From DASQGA01 sp963722715 (GTDB lineage Bacteria; Actinomycetota; Thermoleophilia; Gaiellales; Gaiellaceae), in the NCBI GenBank assembly GCA_963722715.1, contig CAVROA010000022.1, positions 1 to 64,000 of the forward strand: a stretch of DNA of 64,000 bases, given 5' to 3'. Each line of letters opens with the position of its first letter. Within the stretch, counting starts at the first letter, position 1. Shown here piece after piece: positions 43,898 to 51,061 of this stretch. A program made the translations under genes and the position numbers. Below the pieces are notes generated by a model. The model was not told the origin of the DNA, did no database searches, and saw nothing but the letters and a program-made list of their open reading frames with translations.

Positions 43898-44248
43898 TTA
43901 GCCGAGCCGAGCGCGCTCGACGGCACGGCCTCGCACGGCAGCCACCTCGAAGATCACCTCGAGCCGACCGAGCTCCGGACGCGCTGCTAGCCACGCCTCC
44001 GCCGCACGGCGCAGGCGCCGGGACTTCTCGGGACCCACCGCCTCAAAGGGATGTCCGTAACCCGGACCCGCACGCGCCTTCACTTCACAGAAGACCAGGC
44101 GGCCGCCGCGCCGGGCGATGATGTCCAGCTCATTCCCACCCGCACGTGCATTCGTCGCGAGGATGCGGTAGCCGCGCAACCGGTAATGGCGGCGCACGCG
44201 CCGCTCGGCGTCACGCCCGAGCTGGCTCGGCGGCCACGAGCGGCTCAC
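43898..44248 (-). CDS. yraN: YraN/UPF0102-family endonuclease-like protein
   Basis: 116-residue protein with the restriction-endonuclease-like core: LGRDAERRVRRHYRLRGYRI, then GNELDIIARRGGRLVFCEVKAR, which supplies the Asp and Glu-x-Lys of the PD-(D/E)XK site. A GTG start at 44248 lies inside the end of rnhB (about 38 bases of overlap). The place between rnhB and comM is the usual one in actinobacteria. Its precise role in DNA metabolism is not established. Confidence 0.88.
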   Translation of the reverse strand: MSRSWPPSQLGRDAERRVRRHYRLRGYRILATNARAGGNELDIIARRGGRLVFCEVKARAGPGYGHPFEAVGPEKSRRLRRAAEAWLAARPELGRLEVIFEVAAVRGRAVERARLG

Positions 44249-44897
44249 GGTCGTCCAGGTCGGAGTAGCACAGGGCCTGGAACGAGCGGCGGTGGATCTC
44301 GCAGGGGCCTCTCGTCCTGACGATCGCCGAGTGCCCGGGCGTGATGTACCCGACGTGCGACGCGAACCCGTAGTGCGGATAGACCGCATCAAGCCGGCGC
44401 ATGGCCCGGTCGCGAACGACCTTCGCGACAATGGACGCGGCCGCGATCGCCGCGCTCCGCTCGTCACCGTCTACGACCGCCTGGTGCTCGGGCGCCAGGG
44501 GTCCGAGTCGAAAGCCGTCCACGAGACAGGCTTCGGCCGGCGGGCAGAGGGCGGCGAGCGCCTCGCGGAGCCCCCGCAGGTTCGACTTGTGCAGCCCGTC
44601 GCGGTCGATCGCCTGCGACGGAATGACGCGAACCGCGATTCGCGTCGCGCAGCCCGCGATGGCGCGGAAGAGTACCTCCCGCCCCGCCTCGGTCACCTGC
44701 TTCGAGTCGTTCAGGAGGGCGAGTGGGCGCACGCGGTGGTCACGTAAGCGCTCGTAATCGAAGAGAACACCTGCGACGACGAGCGGCCCGGCGAGGCTGC
44801 CGCGCCCGGCCTCGTCCGCGCCGGCTACGAACCGCGCACCGAGGCGTCGGTCGAAAGCGAGAAGTTTTCGGCCCGTTCGGCGCACCCGAGCCAGCAT
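44211..44897 (-). CDS. rnhB: Ribonuclease HII
   Basis: 228 residues. Removes ribonucleotides and RNA primers from DNA hybrids. The motif VAGADEAGRGSLAGPLVVAG holds the catalytic Asp-Glu pair, CLVDGFRL the third acid and IAAASIVAKVVRDR the conserved Ser-Lys. The C-terminal His-Tyr region YGFASHVGYITPGH is normal. Length is typical; it lies downstream of rplS in the ribosomal-protein/secretion cluster. Confidence 0.95.
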   Translation of the reverse strand: MLARVRRTGRKLLAFDRRLGARFVAGADEAGRGSLAGPLVVAGVLFDYERLRDHRVRPLALLNDSKQVTEAGREVLFRAIAGCATRIAVRVIPSQAIDRDGLHKSNLRGLREALAALCPPAEACLVDGFRLGPLAPEHQAVVDGDERSAAIAAASIVAKVVRDRAMRRLDAVYPHYGFASHVGYITPGHSAIVRTRGPCEIHRRSFQALCYSDLDDREPLVAAEPARA

Positions 44898-44955
44898 AGC
44901 CCCGTCGTCGGGCGAGCCCTCGAACCGTGCGGATCTCGGCGCGAGGTCGTTTGCG

Positions 44956-45306
44956 CTACGTGCGCTGCTTTTCGCGGACGCGGGCCTTCTTCCCGACCTT
45001 GCCGCGGAGGTAGTAGAGCTTTGCGCGACTCACGTCGCCGATCGCTCCGACCTCGATCTGCTCGATCTTCGGCGAGTGAAGGGGAAACGTCCGCTCGACA
45101 CCGACGCCGAAGGAGTTCTTCCGGACGGTGAACGTCTCGCGGACGCCCGCACCCTGGCGCTTGAGGACGACCCCCTCGAAGACCTGGACGCGCCGGCGCT
45201 GGCCCTCGATGACCTGAAAGTGGACGCGGACGGTGTCGCCGGCCTTGAAGTCCGGGAGATCGTCGCGCAGCTGCTTGCGCTCGAGGATGTCGATCGTGTT
45301 CGCCAT
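44956..45306 (-). CDS. rplS: 50S ribosomal protein L19
   Basis: 116-residue ribosomal protein that bridges the two subunits. The family marks FKAGDTVRVHFQVIEG, RVQVFEGVVLKRQG and SFGVGVERTFPLHSPKIE are complete. It follows lepB by 31 bases. In most actinobacteria rplS comes directly after trmD and before lepB; here the two are swapped. Confidence 0.97.
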   Translation of the reverse strand: MANTIDILERKQLRDDLPDFKAGDTVRVHFQVIEGQRRRVQVFEGVVLKRQGAGVRETFTVRKNSFGVGVERTFPLHSPKIEQIEVGAIGDVSRAKLYYLRGKVGKKARVREKQRT

Positions 45307-45337
45307 GCGGAGGACCGGCCCAACCGGCCGGGCAATG

Positions 45338-45940
45338 CTAGCGAAAGCCGATTCGCTGCGGCGGCCAGTAGACCGCGAAGACCTCGCCGATCAGATTGTC
45401 GCGCGGAACGGGACCCCAGACCCGGCTATCGCAAGACTGCGTGCGATTGTCGCCCATCATGAAGTAGTGACCCTGGGCGATCTTCCGCGCCCGGTAGTCC
45501 TGCTGGTCGCGCTGATCGGGCTTCAGATACGGCTCCTTCAGAGGCTTCCCGTCGATGTAGACCGTGCCGTTCCGCTCCGAGATGACCTCGCCCGGAAGGC
45601 CGATCAGGCGCTTCACGAACGTGCCACCCGCGCCACAACGCTCGCGCGCGGCCGGCGGCGTCTCGAACACCACGATGTCGCCGCGCTCCGGGTCGCGCAG
45701 GTGGTAGATGAAGCGGTTCGCGAGAACTCGATCCGAGAACCGAGACTGGCACCCGTCGGCCGGCTCGGCGCAGTGCAAGGTCGGCTCCATCGAGGAAGAC
45801 GGAATCCGGTACGGGTTGACCACCCACTGCTTGATCGCAAGGACGGCTCCGACCGCGACCACGATCGTGATCACCCAGTCGGCCGTCGTCCGCCAGTGGC
45901 CCGGGAGGCCTGCCGTCAGCCTGTCGATCGGGCCTCTCAT
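45338..45940 (-). CDS. lepB: Signal peptidase I
   Basis: 200-residue membrane serine protease that cuts signal peptides outside the cytoplasmic membrane. One N-terminal anchor (WVITIVVAVGAVLAIKQWVV) is followed by box B with the catalytic Ser (IPSSSMEPTL), box D with the catalytic Lys (TFVKRLIGLPGE) and box E (MMGDNRTQSCDSR). The ATG at 45940 overlaps the trmD stop (ATGA). Cysteines in LHCAEPADGCQ and GDNRTQSCD could form a disulfide. Confidence 0.93.
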   Translation of the reverse strand: MRGPIDRLTAGLPGHWRTTADWVITIVVAVGAVLAIKQWVVNPYRIPSSSMEPTLHCAEPADGCQSRFSDRVLANRFIYHLRDPERGDIVVFETPPAARERCGAGGTFVKRLIGLPGEVISERNGTVYIDGKPLKEPYLKPDQRDQQDYRARKIAQGHYFMMGDNRTQSCDSRVWGPVPRDNLIGEVFAVYWPPQRIGFR

Positions 45941-46593
45941 TCTGCCGACCTCGCCCTGCTCTCCTCGCGCCGCCAGTCCTCGATGCGCGCGTGGTCTCCG
46001 GAGAGGAGCACCTCCGGGACGCGCCAACCACGAAACTCGGCCGGCCGCGTGTAGTGGGGGAACTCGACGCCACCCTCGAGCGCCTCGGAGAAGCTCTCGA
46101 CAGCACCGCTTTCCTCGCGCAGCGCGCCGGGCAGCCGCCGGCCGATCGCGTCGACGAGAACCATTGCAGGAAGCTCGCCGCCCGAGAGCACATAGGGGCC
46201 GATCGAGACGGAGTCCGTAGCGACATGCTCGACGATCCGTTCGTCGAAGCCCTCGAAGCGCGCCGAGAGGACCGTCAGCTCCTCCTCCGCCGCGAGCTCC
46301 TCCACGAGCGCCTGGTCGAGCTGGCGCCCTTGCGGGGTGAGCGCCACTACGCGCCGCCCGCCCACGTCACCGTAGACGGCCTCGAGGGCCGCGTAGACGA
46401 CGTCGACCCGGAGCACCATCCCGGCGCCGCCCCCGTAGGGCTCGTCGTCGACCTGGCCGCCGGTGAGAGGCGTGAAATCACGATAGCTCCAGAGTCGTAG
46501 GTCGAGCTCGGACCCGAGGACGGCAGCGAGCGGCCGGTGCTCCGTGAGCCAGGCAAATGCGTGGGGAAGCAGGGTGAAGACATCGAGTTGCAG
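45937..46593 (-). CDS. trmD: tRNA (guanine-N1)-methyltransferase TrmD, apparent CTG start
   Basis: 218-residue SPOUT methyltransferase making m1G37 in tRNA. The trefoil-knot AdoMet site is SIGPYVLSGGELPAMVLVDA and the C-terminal PEVLLSGDHARI is normal. The conserved N-terminus QLDVFTLLPHAFAWLTEH lies between an in-frame TAA (the rimM stop, 46606-46608) and the domain. Between them the only codons are TCT CAG GCG GCT CTG, so CTG at 46593 is the only plausible start. A gene call using ATG would begin at 46419 and lose 58 conserved residues. Confidence 0.92.
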   Translation of the reverse strand: MQLDVFTLLPHAFAWLTEHRPLAAVLGSELDLRLWSYRDFTPLTGGQVDDEPYGGGAGMVLRVDVVYAALEAVYGDVGGRRVVALTPQGRQLDQALVEELAAEEELTVLSARFEGFDERIVEHVATDSVSIGPYVLSGGELPAMVLVDAIGRRLPGALREESGAVESFSEALEGGVEFPHYTRPAEFRGWRVPEVLLSGDHARIEDWRREESRARSAE

Positions 46594-46605
46594 AGCCGCC
46601 TGAGA

Positions 46606-47091
46606 TTAGCCAGGGTCGGCGAACCCCGGCGCGATCACGATGCGCCCGCCCTCGACGTCGACCGTCTGAACACACTCGGCCACGAGTGGGAGCATGAGCC
46701 CCGAATCGAGCTCAAGCACGTCGTTCGCCACCCCCGGAGCCACGTCCAGGACGGTGCCGAGCGGCCTCCCGGCCTCGTCCTCAGCGGCCAGTCCGACGAG
46801 CTGGAACACGTAGTACGCCCCCTCCTCGGGCGGCGGGAGCTCCACGATTGGAACTTCGATCGCGGCACCTCGTGCCACGGGTCGGTCCAGGCGGATCACG
46901 AGCCGACGGCCTCCCGCTCGCTTCGACGCTTCGATCCGTGCAGGCTCGCGCTCGACGTAGATGCGACTACCGACCTCGAAGCGGGTCGGATCCTCGCTCG
47001 GGCGCTCGACGACGAACGACCCGTCGATGCCGTGTGCCCTTCCGACCCGGCCGACCGAGACCCAGCCGGGGACAGGATCACCGGTCGGCAA
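46606..47091 (-). CDS. rimM: 16S rRNA processing protein RimM
   Basis: 161 residues. Assists 30S maturation by binding ribosomal protein S19. The N-terminal barrel holds SVGRVGRAHGIDGSFVV and the C-terminal PRC barrel holds YYVFQLVGLAAEDEAGRPLG and LPLVAECVQTVDVEGGRIV. It starts at TTG (47091), overlapping the KH-protein gene by 14 bases, as part of the rpsP-khpA-rimM-trmD operon. Confidence 0.93.
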   Translation of the reverse strand: MPTGDPVPGWVSVGRVGRAHGIDGSFVVERPSEDPTRFEVGSRIYVEREPARIEASKRAGGRRLVIRLDRPVARGAAIEVPIVELPPPEEGAYYVFQLVGLAAEDEAGRPLGTVLDVAPGVANDVLELDSGLMLPLVAECVQTVDVEGGRIVIAPGFADPG

Positions 47092-47311
47092 TCTGAAGGA
47101 CGACGCGGTCGCCGCCCCGAGCCGCGCTCGCCCGGACGAGCGTCCTGAGCGCGCGCGCGACGCGTCCGCCCTTGCCGATCACCTTCCCCACCTCATCCGG
47201 GGCAACACGAAGCTCGAGGATGACGGCTCCGTCCTCTTCCCTTCGGATCACCGAGACCTCCTCGGGCTTGTCGACCAGGCATTTGGCCAGGTATTCGAGG
47301 AGCTCCTCCAC
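47078..47311 (-). CDS. khpA: KH-domain RNA-binding protein KhpA
   Basis: 77 residues, a single type II KH domain. The RNA-binding loop is GKVIGKGGRVARALRTLV, and the first strand is AVILELRVAPDEVGK. KhpA proteins act with KhpB on mRNA or small-RNA stability. Its place between rpsP and rimM is conserved in actinobacteria and firmicutes. Confidence 0.93.
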   Translation of the reverse strand: MEELLEYLAKCLVDKPEEVSVIRREEDGAVILELRVAPDEVGKVIGKGGRVARALRTLVRASAARGGDRVVLQIADR

Positions 47312-47352
47312 AGCTTTTCTCAGAAGGTCGGCCGGCTATTGAGGTCGACCAT

Positions 47353-47592
47353 CTAGATGCCCTTGGCCTTGAGCAGGCGCTTGACAGAGTCGCTCGGCTG
47401 GGCGCCCTTCCCGATCCAGTCGCGGACACGCTCTTCGTCGAGGTTGATCGTCGAGGGATCCGTCTGGGGGTTGTACTGGCCCACGATCTCGATGAACTTC
47501 CCGTCGCGTGGCGAGCGGGCGTCCGCCACGACCACCCGATAGATCGGGTTCTTCTTGGAGCCCACTCGGGCCAGTCTGATTCGTGCTGCCAC
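47353..47592 (-). CDS. rpsP: 30S ribosomal protein S16
   Basis: 79 residues. IRLARVGSKKNPIYRVVVAD, SPRDGKFIEIVGQYNPQTDP and VRDWIGKGAQPSDSVKRLL are the complete family signature. GTG start with an AGGAG site five bases before it. It follows ffh by eight bases, so ffh and the ribosomal/tRNA-modification genes probably form one transcript. Confidence 0.96.
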   Translation of the reverse strand: MAARIRLARVGSKKNPIYRVVVADARSPRDGKFIEIVGQYNPQTDPSTINLDEERVRDWIGKGAQPSDSVKRLLKAKGI

Positions 47593-47600
47593 TCTGTCTC

Positions 47601-48932
47601 CTATCGTCGGTTCTGGGCCGCCAGCGATTGCAGGTTCGGCATCTTGCCCTGGCCCATCTGCTTCATCATCTTCTGCATCTGCTTCCGCGCCTGGAGCAGC
47701 TTGTTCACCTGTTGTACCGAGGTGCCGCTGCCGCTCGCAATTCGCGCCCGCCGGGAGCCGTTGATGATCTCGGGCCGCTTGCGCTCGTCGGAGGTCATCG
47801 AGAGGATGATGGCCTCGACCCAGGCGAGTTCGCGGTCGTCGATATCCACTCCCTGCATCTGCTTCCCGAGCCCCGGGATCATCGAGACGACATTCTTGAG
47901 CGGGCCCATCTTTCGCATCATCCGCTGGGCCTGGAGGAAGTCGTCGAACGTGAACTGACCTGCGCGCAGGCGCTTCTCCATCTCCGCCTGATCGTCCTCG
48001 TCCGCTGCAGCCTCGGCCCGCTCGATCAATGTCAACACGTCGCCCATCCCGAGGATGCGCGACGCCATCCGGTCCGGGTGGAAGTACTCGATCTGATCGA
48101 GCTTCTCCCCGGTCGAGACCAGCTTGATCGGCTTCCCCGTGACCGCCTTGACCGAGAGTGCCGCGCCGCCGCGTGCATCCCCGTCGAGCTTGGTGAGAAC
48201 GACTCCATCGAAGGCGATTCGCTCCTGAAATCCCTCGGCCACGGCCACCGCTTCCTGGCCGGTCATCGCGTCCAGGACGAGGAGGACGTTGTGCGGCTTC
48301 ACTTCCTTTCGAACCGCAGCCAGCTCGTCCATGAGCTCTTCGTCGATCTGCAGGCGCCCGGCCGTGTCGACGATGACGACATCCCGACCTTGTGATCGAG
48401 CTTGCTCCAGCCCGTAGCGGGCCACCGCGACCGCGTCTTTCGTGTCGTCCCGGCGGTAGACCGGGATCTGCACCTGCTTTCCAAGCTGCTCGAGCTGGTC
48501 GACCGCCGCAGGGCGCTGCAAATCGGCTGCTACGAGCGCCGGGGCTTTGCCTTCGCGGCGCAGAAGGAGCGCGAGCTTGGCGGCTGCAGTCGTCTTACCC
48601 GAGCCCTGGAGCCCCGCAAGCAGGATCACGGTCGGCGGGCGACCGGCGAACGCGAGCTTCGAGCTGCCGGCGCCCATGAGCGTCGTCAGCTCGTCGTGGA
48701 CGATCTTCACGACCTCCTGGCCGGGCGTGAGGCTCTTCGTGACGTCGGAGCCGAGCGCCCGCTCCTTCACCTTGGCGACGAACTCCTTGACGACCTTGAA
48801 GTTGACGTCGGCCTCGAGCAGCGCGAGGCGAATCTCGCGCATTGCGCGGGAAAGATCCTCCTCTGAGAGGCGTCCGCGTCCGCGCAGGTCGCCCAGCGAG
48901 GCTTGCAGCTTGTCTGAAAGCGTGTCAAACAT
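47601..48932 (-). CDS. ffh: Signal recognition particle protein Ffh
   Basis: 443-residue SRP54 GTPase that binds signal peptides and SRP RNA. The N domain is followed by the G domain with GLQGSGKTTAAAKLA, DTAGRLQIDEEL and TKLDGDARGG, and by the methionine-rich M domain (MRKMGPLKNVVSMIPGLGKQM, then MQKMMKQMGQGKMP). I took the ATG at 48932 (MFDTLSDKL); the nine residues upstream in frame do not fit the family. Its receptor FtsY is encoded 1.2 kb away, with a dodecin and an SDR gene in between. Confidence 0.97.
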   Translation of the reverse strand: MFDTLSDKLQASLGDLRGRGRLSEEDLSRAMREIRLALLEADVNFKVVKEFVAKVKERALGSDVTKSLTPGQEVVKIVHDELTTLMGAGSSKLAFAGRPPTVILLAGLQGSGKTTAAAKLALLLRREGKAPALVAADLQRPAAVDQLEQLGKQVQIPVYRRDDTKDAVAVARYGLEQARSQGRDVVIVDTAGRLQIDEELMDELAAVRKEVKPHNVLLVLDAMTGQEAVAVAEGFQERIAFDGVVLTKLDGDARGGAALSVKAVTGKPIKLVSTGEKLDQIEYFHPDRMASRILGMGDVLTLIERAEAAADEDDQAEMEKRLRAGQFTFDDFLQAQRMMRKMGPLKNVVSMIPGLGKQMQGVDIDDRELAWVEAIILSMTSDERKRPEIINGSRRARIASGSGTSVQQVNKLLQARKQMQKMMKQMGQGKMPNLQSLAAQNRR

Positions 48933-48982
48933 TGGCAGCCGGGAAGTGTAGCGACGCACTTTCCCCGACCCAGGAGGCAGAC

Positions 48983-49189
48983 ATGGCAGATATCGCCAAG
49001 GTGATCACGATCATCGGGAACTCACCTGAGAGCTTCGCCCAGGCGGCTCAGGTCGCTGTTTCAGAGGCTTCGAAGACGTTGCGTGGGATCACGGGCGCCG
49101 ACGTCATCAGCATGAGCTGCGAGGTCGACGGCGACCAGATCACGATGTATCGAACGACGGTGAACATCGCGTTCGCAGTCGAGAGGTAG
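48983..49189 (+). CDS. Dodecin (flavin-storage protein)
   Basis: 68-residue small protein forming hollow 12-mers that bind flavins. The sequence IAKVITIIGNSPESFAQAAQ, SEASKTLRGITGADVISMSC and QITMYRTTVNIAFAVER is typical, although the flavin-stacking Trp of the halobacterial protein is not seen. AGGAGG lies five bases before the ATG. It is the only plus-strand gene within the housekeeping block, divergent from ffh and convergent with the SDR gene. Confidence 0.92.
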   Translation: MADIAKVITIIGNSPESFAQAAQVAVSEASKTLRGITGADVISMSCEVDGDQITMYRTTVNIAFAVER

Positions 49190-49198
49190 ATCAGGCTC

Positions 49199-49285
49199 CT
49201 AGGAGGGATTGGTGAAACGTCGCTCGTCGTCCGGGGCGAGCAGCGCGGCCCGACGGCACTGCTGCGTTTCGTCAAACCCTCCTAG
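49199..49285. terminator. Long structured inverted repeat between convergent genes
   Basis: Bases 49199-49220 pair with 49264-49285 over 22 positions with a single mismatch and three G-T pairs. Inside the loop a smaller stem (49222-49226 with 49237-49241) and a second one (49241-49244 with 49261-49264, partly competing) can form. It fills the gap between the dodecin and SDR stop codons, the right arm covering the SDR stop. A bidirectional terminator is the simplest reading; a processed small RNA is possible. Confidence 0.55.
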
Positions 49286-49968
49286 CTCGACTGGGCGGTC
49301 GGCCGCACGAGGATCTCGTTCACGTCCACGTGCGGCGGCTGCCCGACTGCATACATGACGGCTCGCGCGACGTCGTCCGGATCGAGCGCACCCGAGGGCG
49401 GGCTGTCGAAGAACGGCGTGTCAACCATGCCAGGCTCGATCAGGGTCACCCGGATTCCGGTTCCGTCGACTTCGAGCCTCGCCGCCTCCCCCATCGCCGT
49501 AACCGCCCATTTGGTGCAGGAGTACAGCGAGCCCGGAAGCGCGCGCCGGCCCGCAACCGACCCGGTCAGGAGCAGGTGGCCTCGCGACTCTTTGAGCGCC
49601 GGCAGCGTGGCACGCACGGTGAGGGCGGGACCGAGGACGTTCGTGAGGACCATGCTGCGCCAGTGGTCTACGGTCTCCTCGAGAAAGCCCCGCGTCGCAC
49701 CGAAGCCTGCGTTCGCGAAGGCTACGTCGAGGCGGCCGAAGCGCTCGAGCGTCGTAGCAACCATGGCCTCTTGGTCTGACCACTCGGTGACGTCGCAGCG
49801 CACGGCGACGGCTCTCTCCTCGCCTCCGAGCTCGCTCGCCAGGGCCTCGAGCTTGTCGACAGAGCGAGCGGCGAGCACGAGGCGATAGCCGGCCTCGGCC
49901 GCGCGGCGGGCCGTCCCCGCACCGATACCGGTGGACGCGCCGGTGATGAGGAAGACGGGGTCAGCCAT
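49282..49968 (-). CDS. Short-chain dehydrogenase/reductase
   Basis: 228-residue classical SDR. The cofactor motif is LITGASTGIGAGTARRAAEAG, the Asn motif is VAFANAGFGATRG, the catalytic Ser is in LLLTGSVAGRRA and the Tyr-x-x-x-Lys is YSCTKWAVTAMG. Substrate unknown. The ATG at 49968 fits the first strand; the 19 in-frame residues upstream are not conserved. With the dodecin gene it appears inserted between ftsY and ffh, so it may be a late arrival in the core cluster. Confidence 0.9.
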   Translation of the reverse strand: MADPVFLITGASTGIGAGTARRAAEAGYRLVLAARSVDKLEALASELGGEERAVAVRCDVTEWSDQEAMVATTLERFGRLDVAFANAGFGATRGFLEETVDHWRSMVLTNVLGPALTVRATLPALKESRGHLLLTGSVAGRRALPGSLYSCTKWAVTAMGEAARLEVDGTGIRVTLIEPGMVDTPFFDSPPSGALDPDDVARAVMYAVGQPPHVDVNEILVRPTAQSS

Positions 49969-50089
49969 TGGCTCATACGGGTGCGCGAGCCGCTCCCGCT
50001 CAGGGGCCGCCCCCAGTCCACCCACCGGCCTAGAGCCTATCGGCGGAAAGCGCGCGCGTGGTGCACGGTTCGTGCCGGAAGCGTGCCGG

Positions 50090-51061
50090 CTAGCTGGGCG
50101 AGCCCGATACCAGAGCGCGTGCGAATTCCCGTGCGTCGAAGGGTTGAAGATCGTCGAGGCTCTCGCCGACCCCGATCAGCTTCACAGGGATGCCGAGCTC
50201 GTGCGCGATCCCGACCGCAATGCCGCCCTTCGCGCTGCCGTCGAGCTTCGTGAGCGCCACGCCCGTGAGCTCGACTGCCTGACCGAACAGACGGGCCTGC
50301 TGGAGTCCGTTCTGCCCGGTCGTTGCGTCCACGACCAGCAACGTTTCGTGCGGCGCGCCAGGAAGTCGCTCGCGAATCACTCGGCCGATCTTGGCGAGCT
50401 CCTCCATGAGGTTCGACTGCGTGTGCAGCCGTCCGGCCGTGTCCACGATGACTACGTCACGCCCTCGAGCCCGGGCCGCCTCGATCGCGTCATACGCGAC
50501 TGCGGCGGGGTCACCGCCGCGCTCCGAGCCGACGAAGTCAGCGCGGGCTCGCTTCGACCAGATCTCGAGCTGCTCCTCGGCGGCGGCCCTGAACGTGTCG
50601 GCGGCCGCGAGGACAACCTGGAGGCCTGCCTCCGTCAGGCGGCTCGCGAGCTTTCCGATCGTCGTCGTCTTCCCGGTCCCGTTCACGCCGACGACGAGAA
50701 TCACGGTCGGTGTTCCGTCGAGGTTGAGCCGCGCCTCGCCGGTAGGCGCAACGAGCTCGGCGATGACCTCCTCGAGCGCTGCGAGCAGCTCTTCCTCCGT
50801 CACGGGCTCGCGGGCCTCGAGGCGCCGCACGATCTCAACAGTCGCCGGGACCCCACAGTCGGCCGCGAGCAATGCTTCCTCGATGCGCTCCCACGCCTCC
50901 TCGTCTCCCGGATCGAAGACGGCGGTCGCGATCTCGCGGGTCAGCGCCTGCCGACTGGTCGCAAGGGAATCGCGGAGGCGGGAAAACCAGCCCCCCGAGA
51001 CCTCGTCCGGCCGGGTCTCGCCGTTGGCACGGCCCAGGAACTCGGCCCACGTGCGGCTCAC
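50090..51061 (-). CDS. ftsY: SRP receptor FtsY
   Basis: 323-residue SRP GTPase that docks Ffh-ribosome complexes at the membrane. A short A domain (RDSLATSRQALTREIATAVF is already the N domain) means the long acidic N-terminal region of enteric FtsY is absent. G motifs are VVGVNGTGKTTTIGKLASRL, DTAGRLHTQSNLMEEL and LTKLDGSAKGGIAVGIAHEL. The GTG overlaps the smc stop (GTGA), the usual smc-ftsY coupling in actinobacteria. Confidence 0.96.
   Translation of the reverse strand: MSRTWAEFLGRANGETRPDEVSGGWFSRLRDSLATSRQALTREIATAVFDPGDEEAWERIEEALLAADCGVPATVEIVRRLEAREPVTEEELLAALEEVIAELVAPTGEARLNLDGTPTVILVVGVNGTGKTTTIGKLASRLTEAGLQVVLAAADTFRAAAEEQLEIWSKRARADFVGSERGGDPAAVAYDAIEAARARGRDVVIVDTAGRLHTQSNLMEELAKIGRVIRERLPGAPHETLLVVDATTGQNGLQQARLFGQAVELTGVALTKLDGSAKGGIAVGIAHELGIPVKLIGVGESLDDLQPFDAREFARALVSGSPS

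Noticed and set aside
49199..49285. Signal recognition particle RNA near ffh and ftsY
   Set aside because: The inverted repeat lies between the two SRP protein genes, but it lacks the conserved GGAAG-type tetraloop and AGCA internal-loop motif of SRP RNA.
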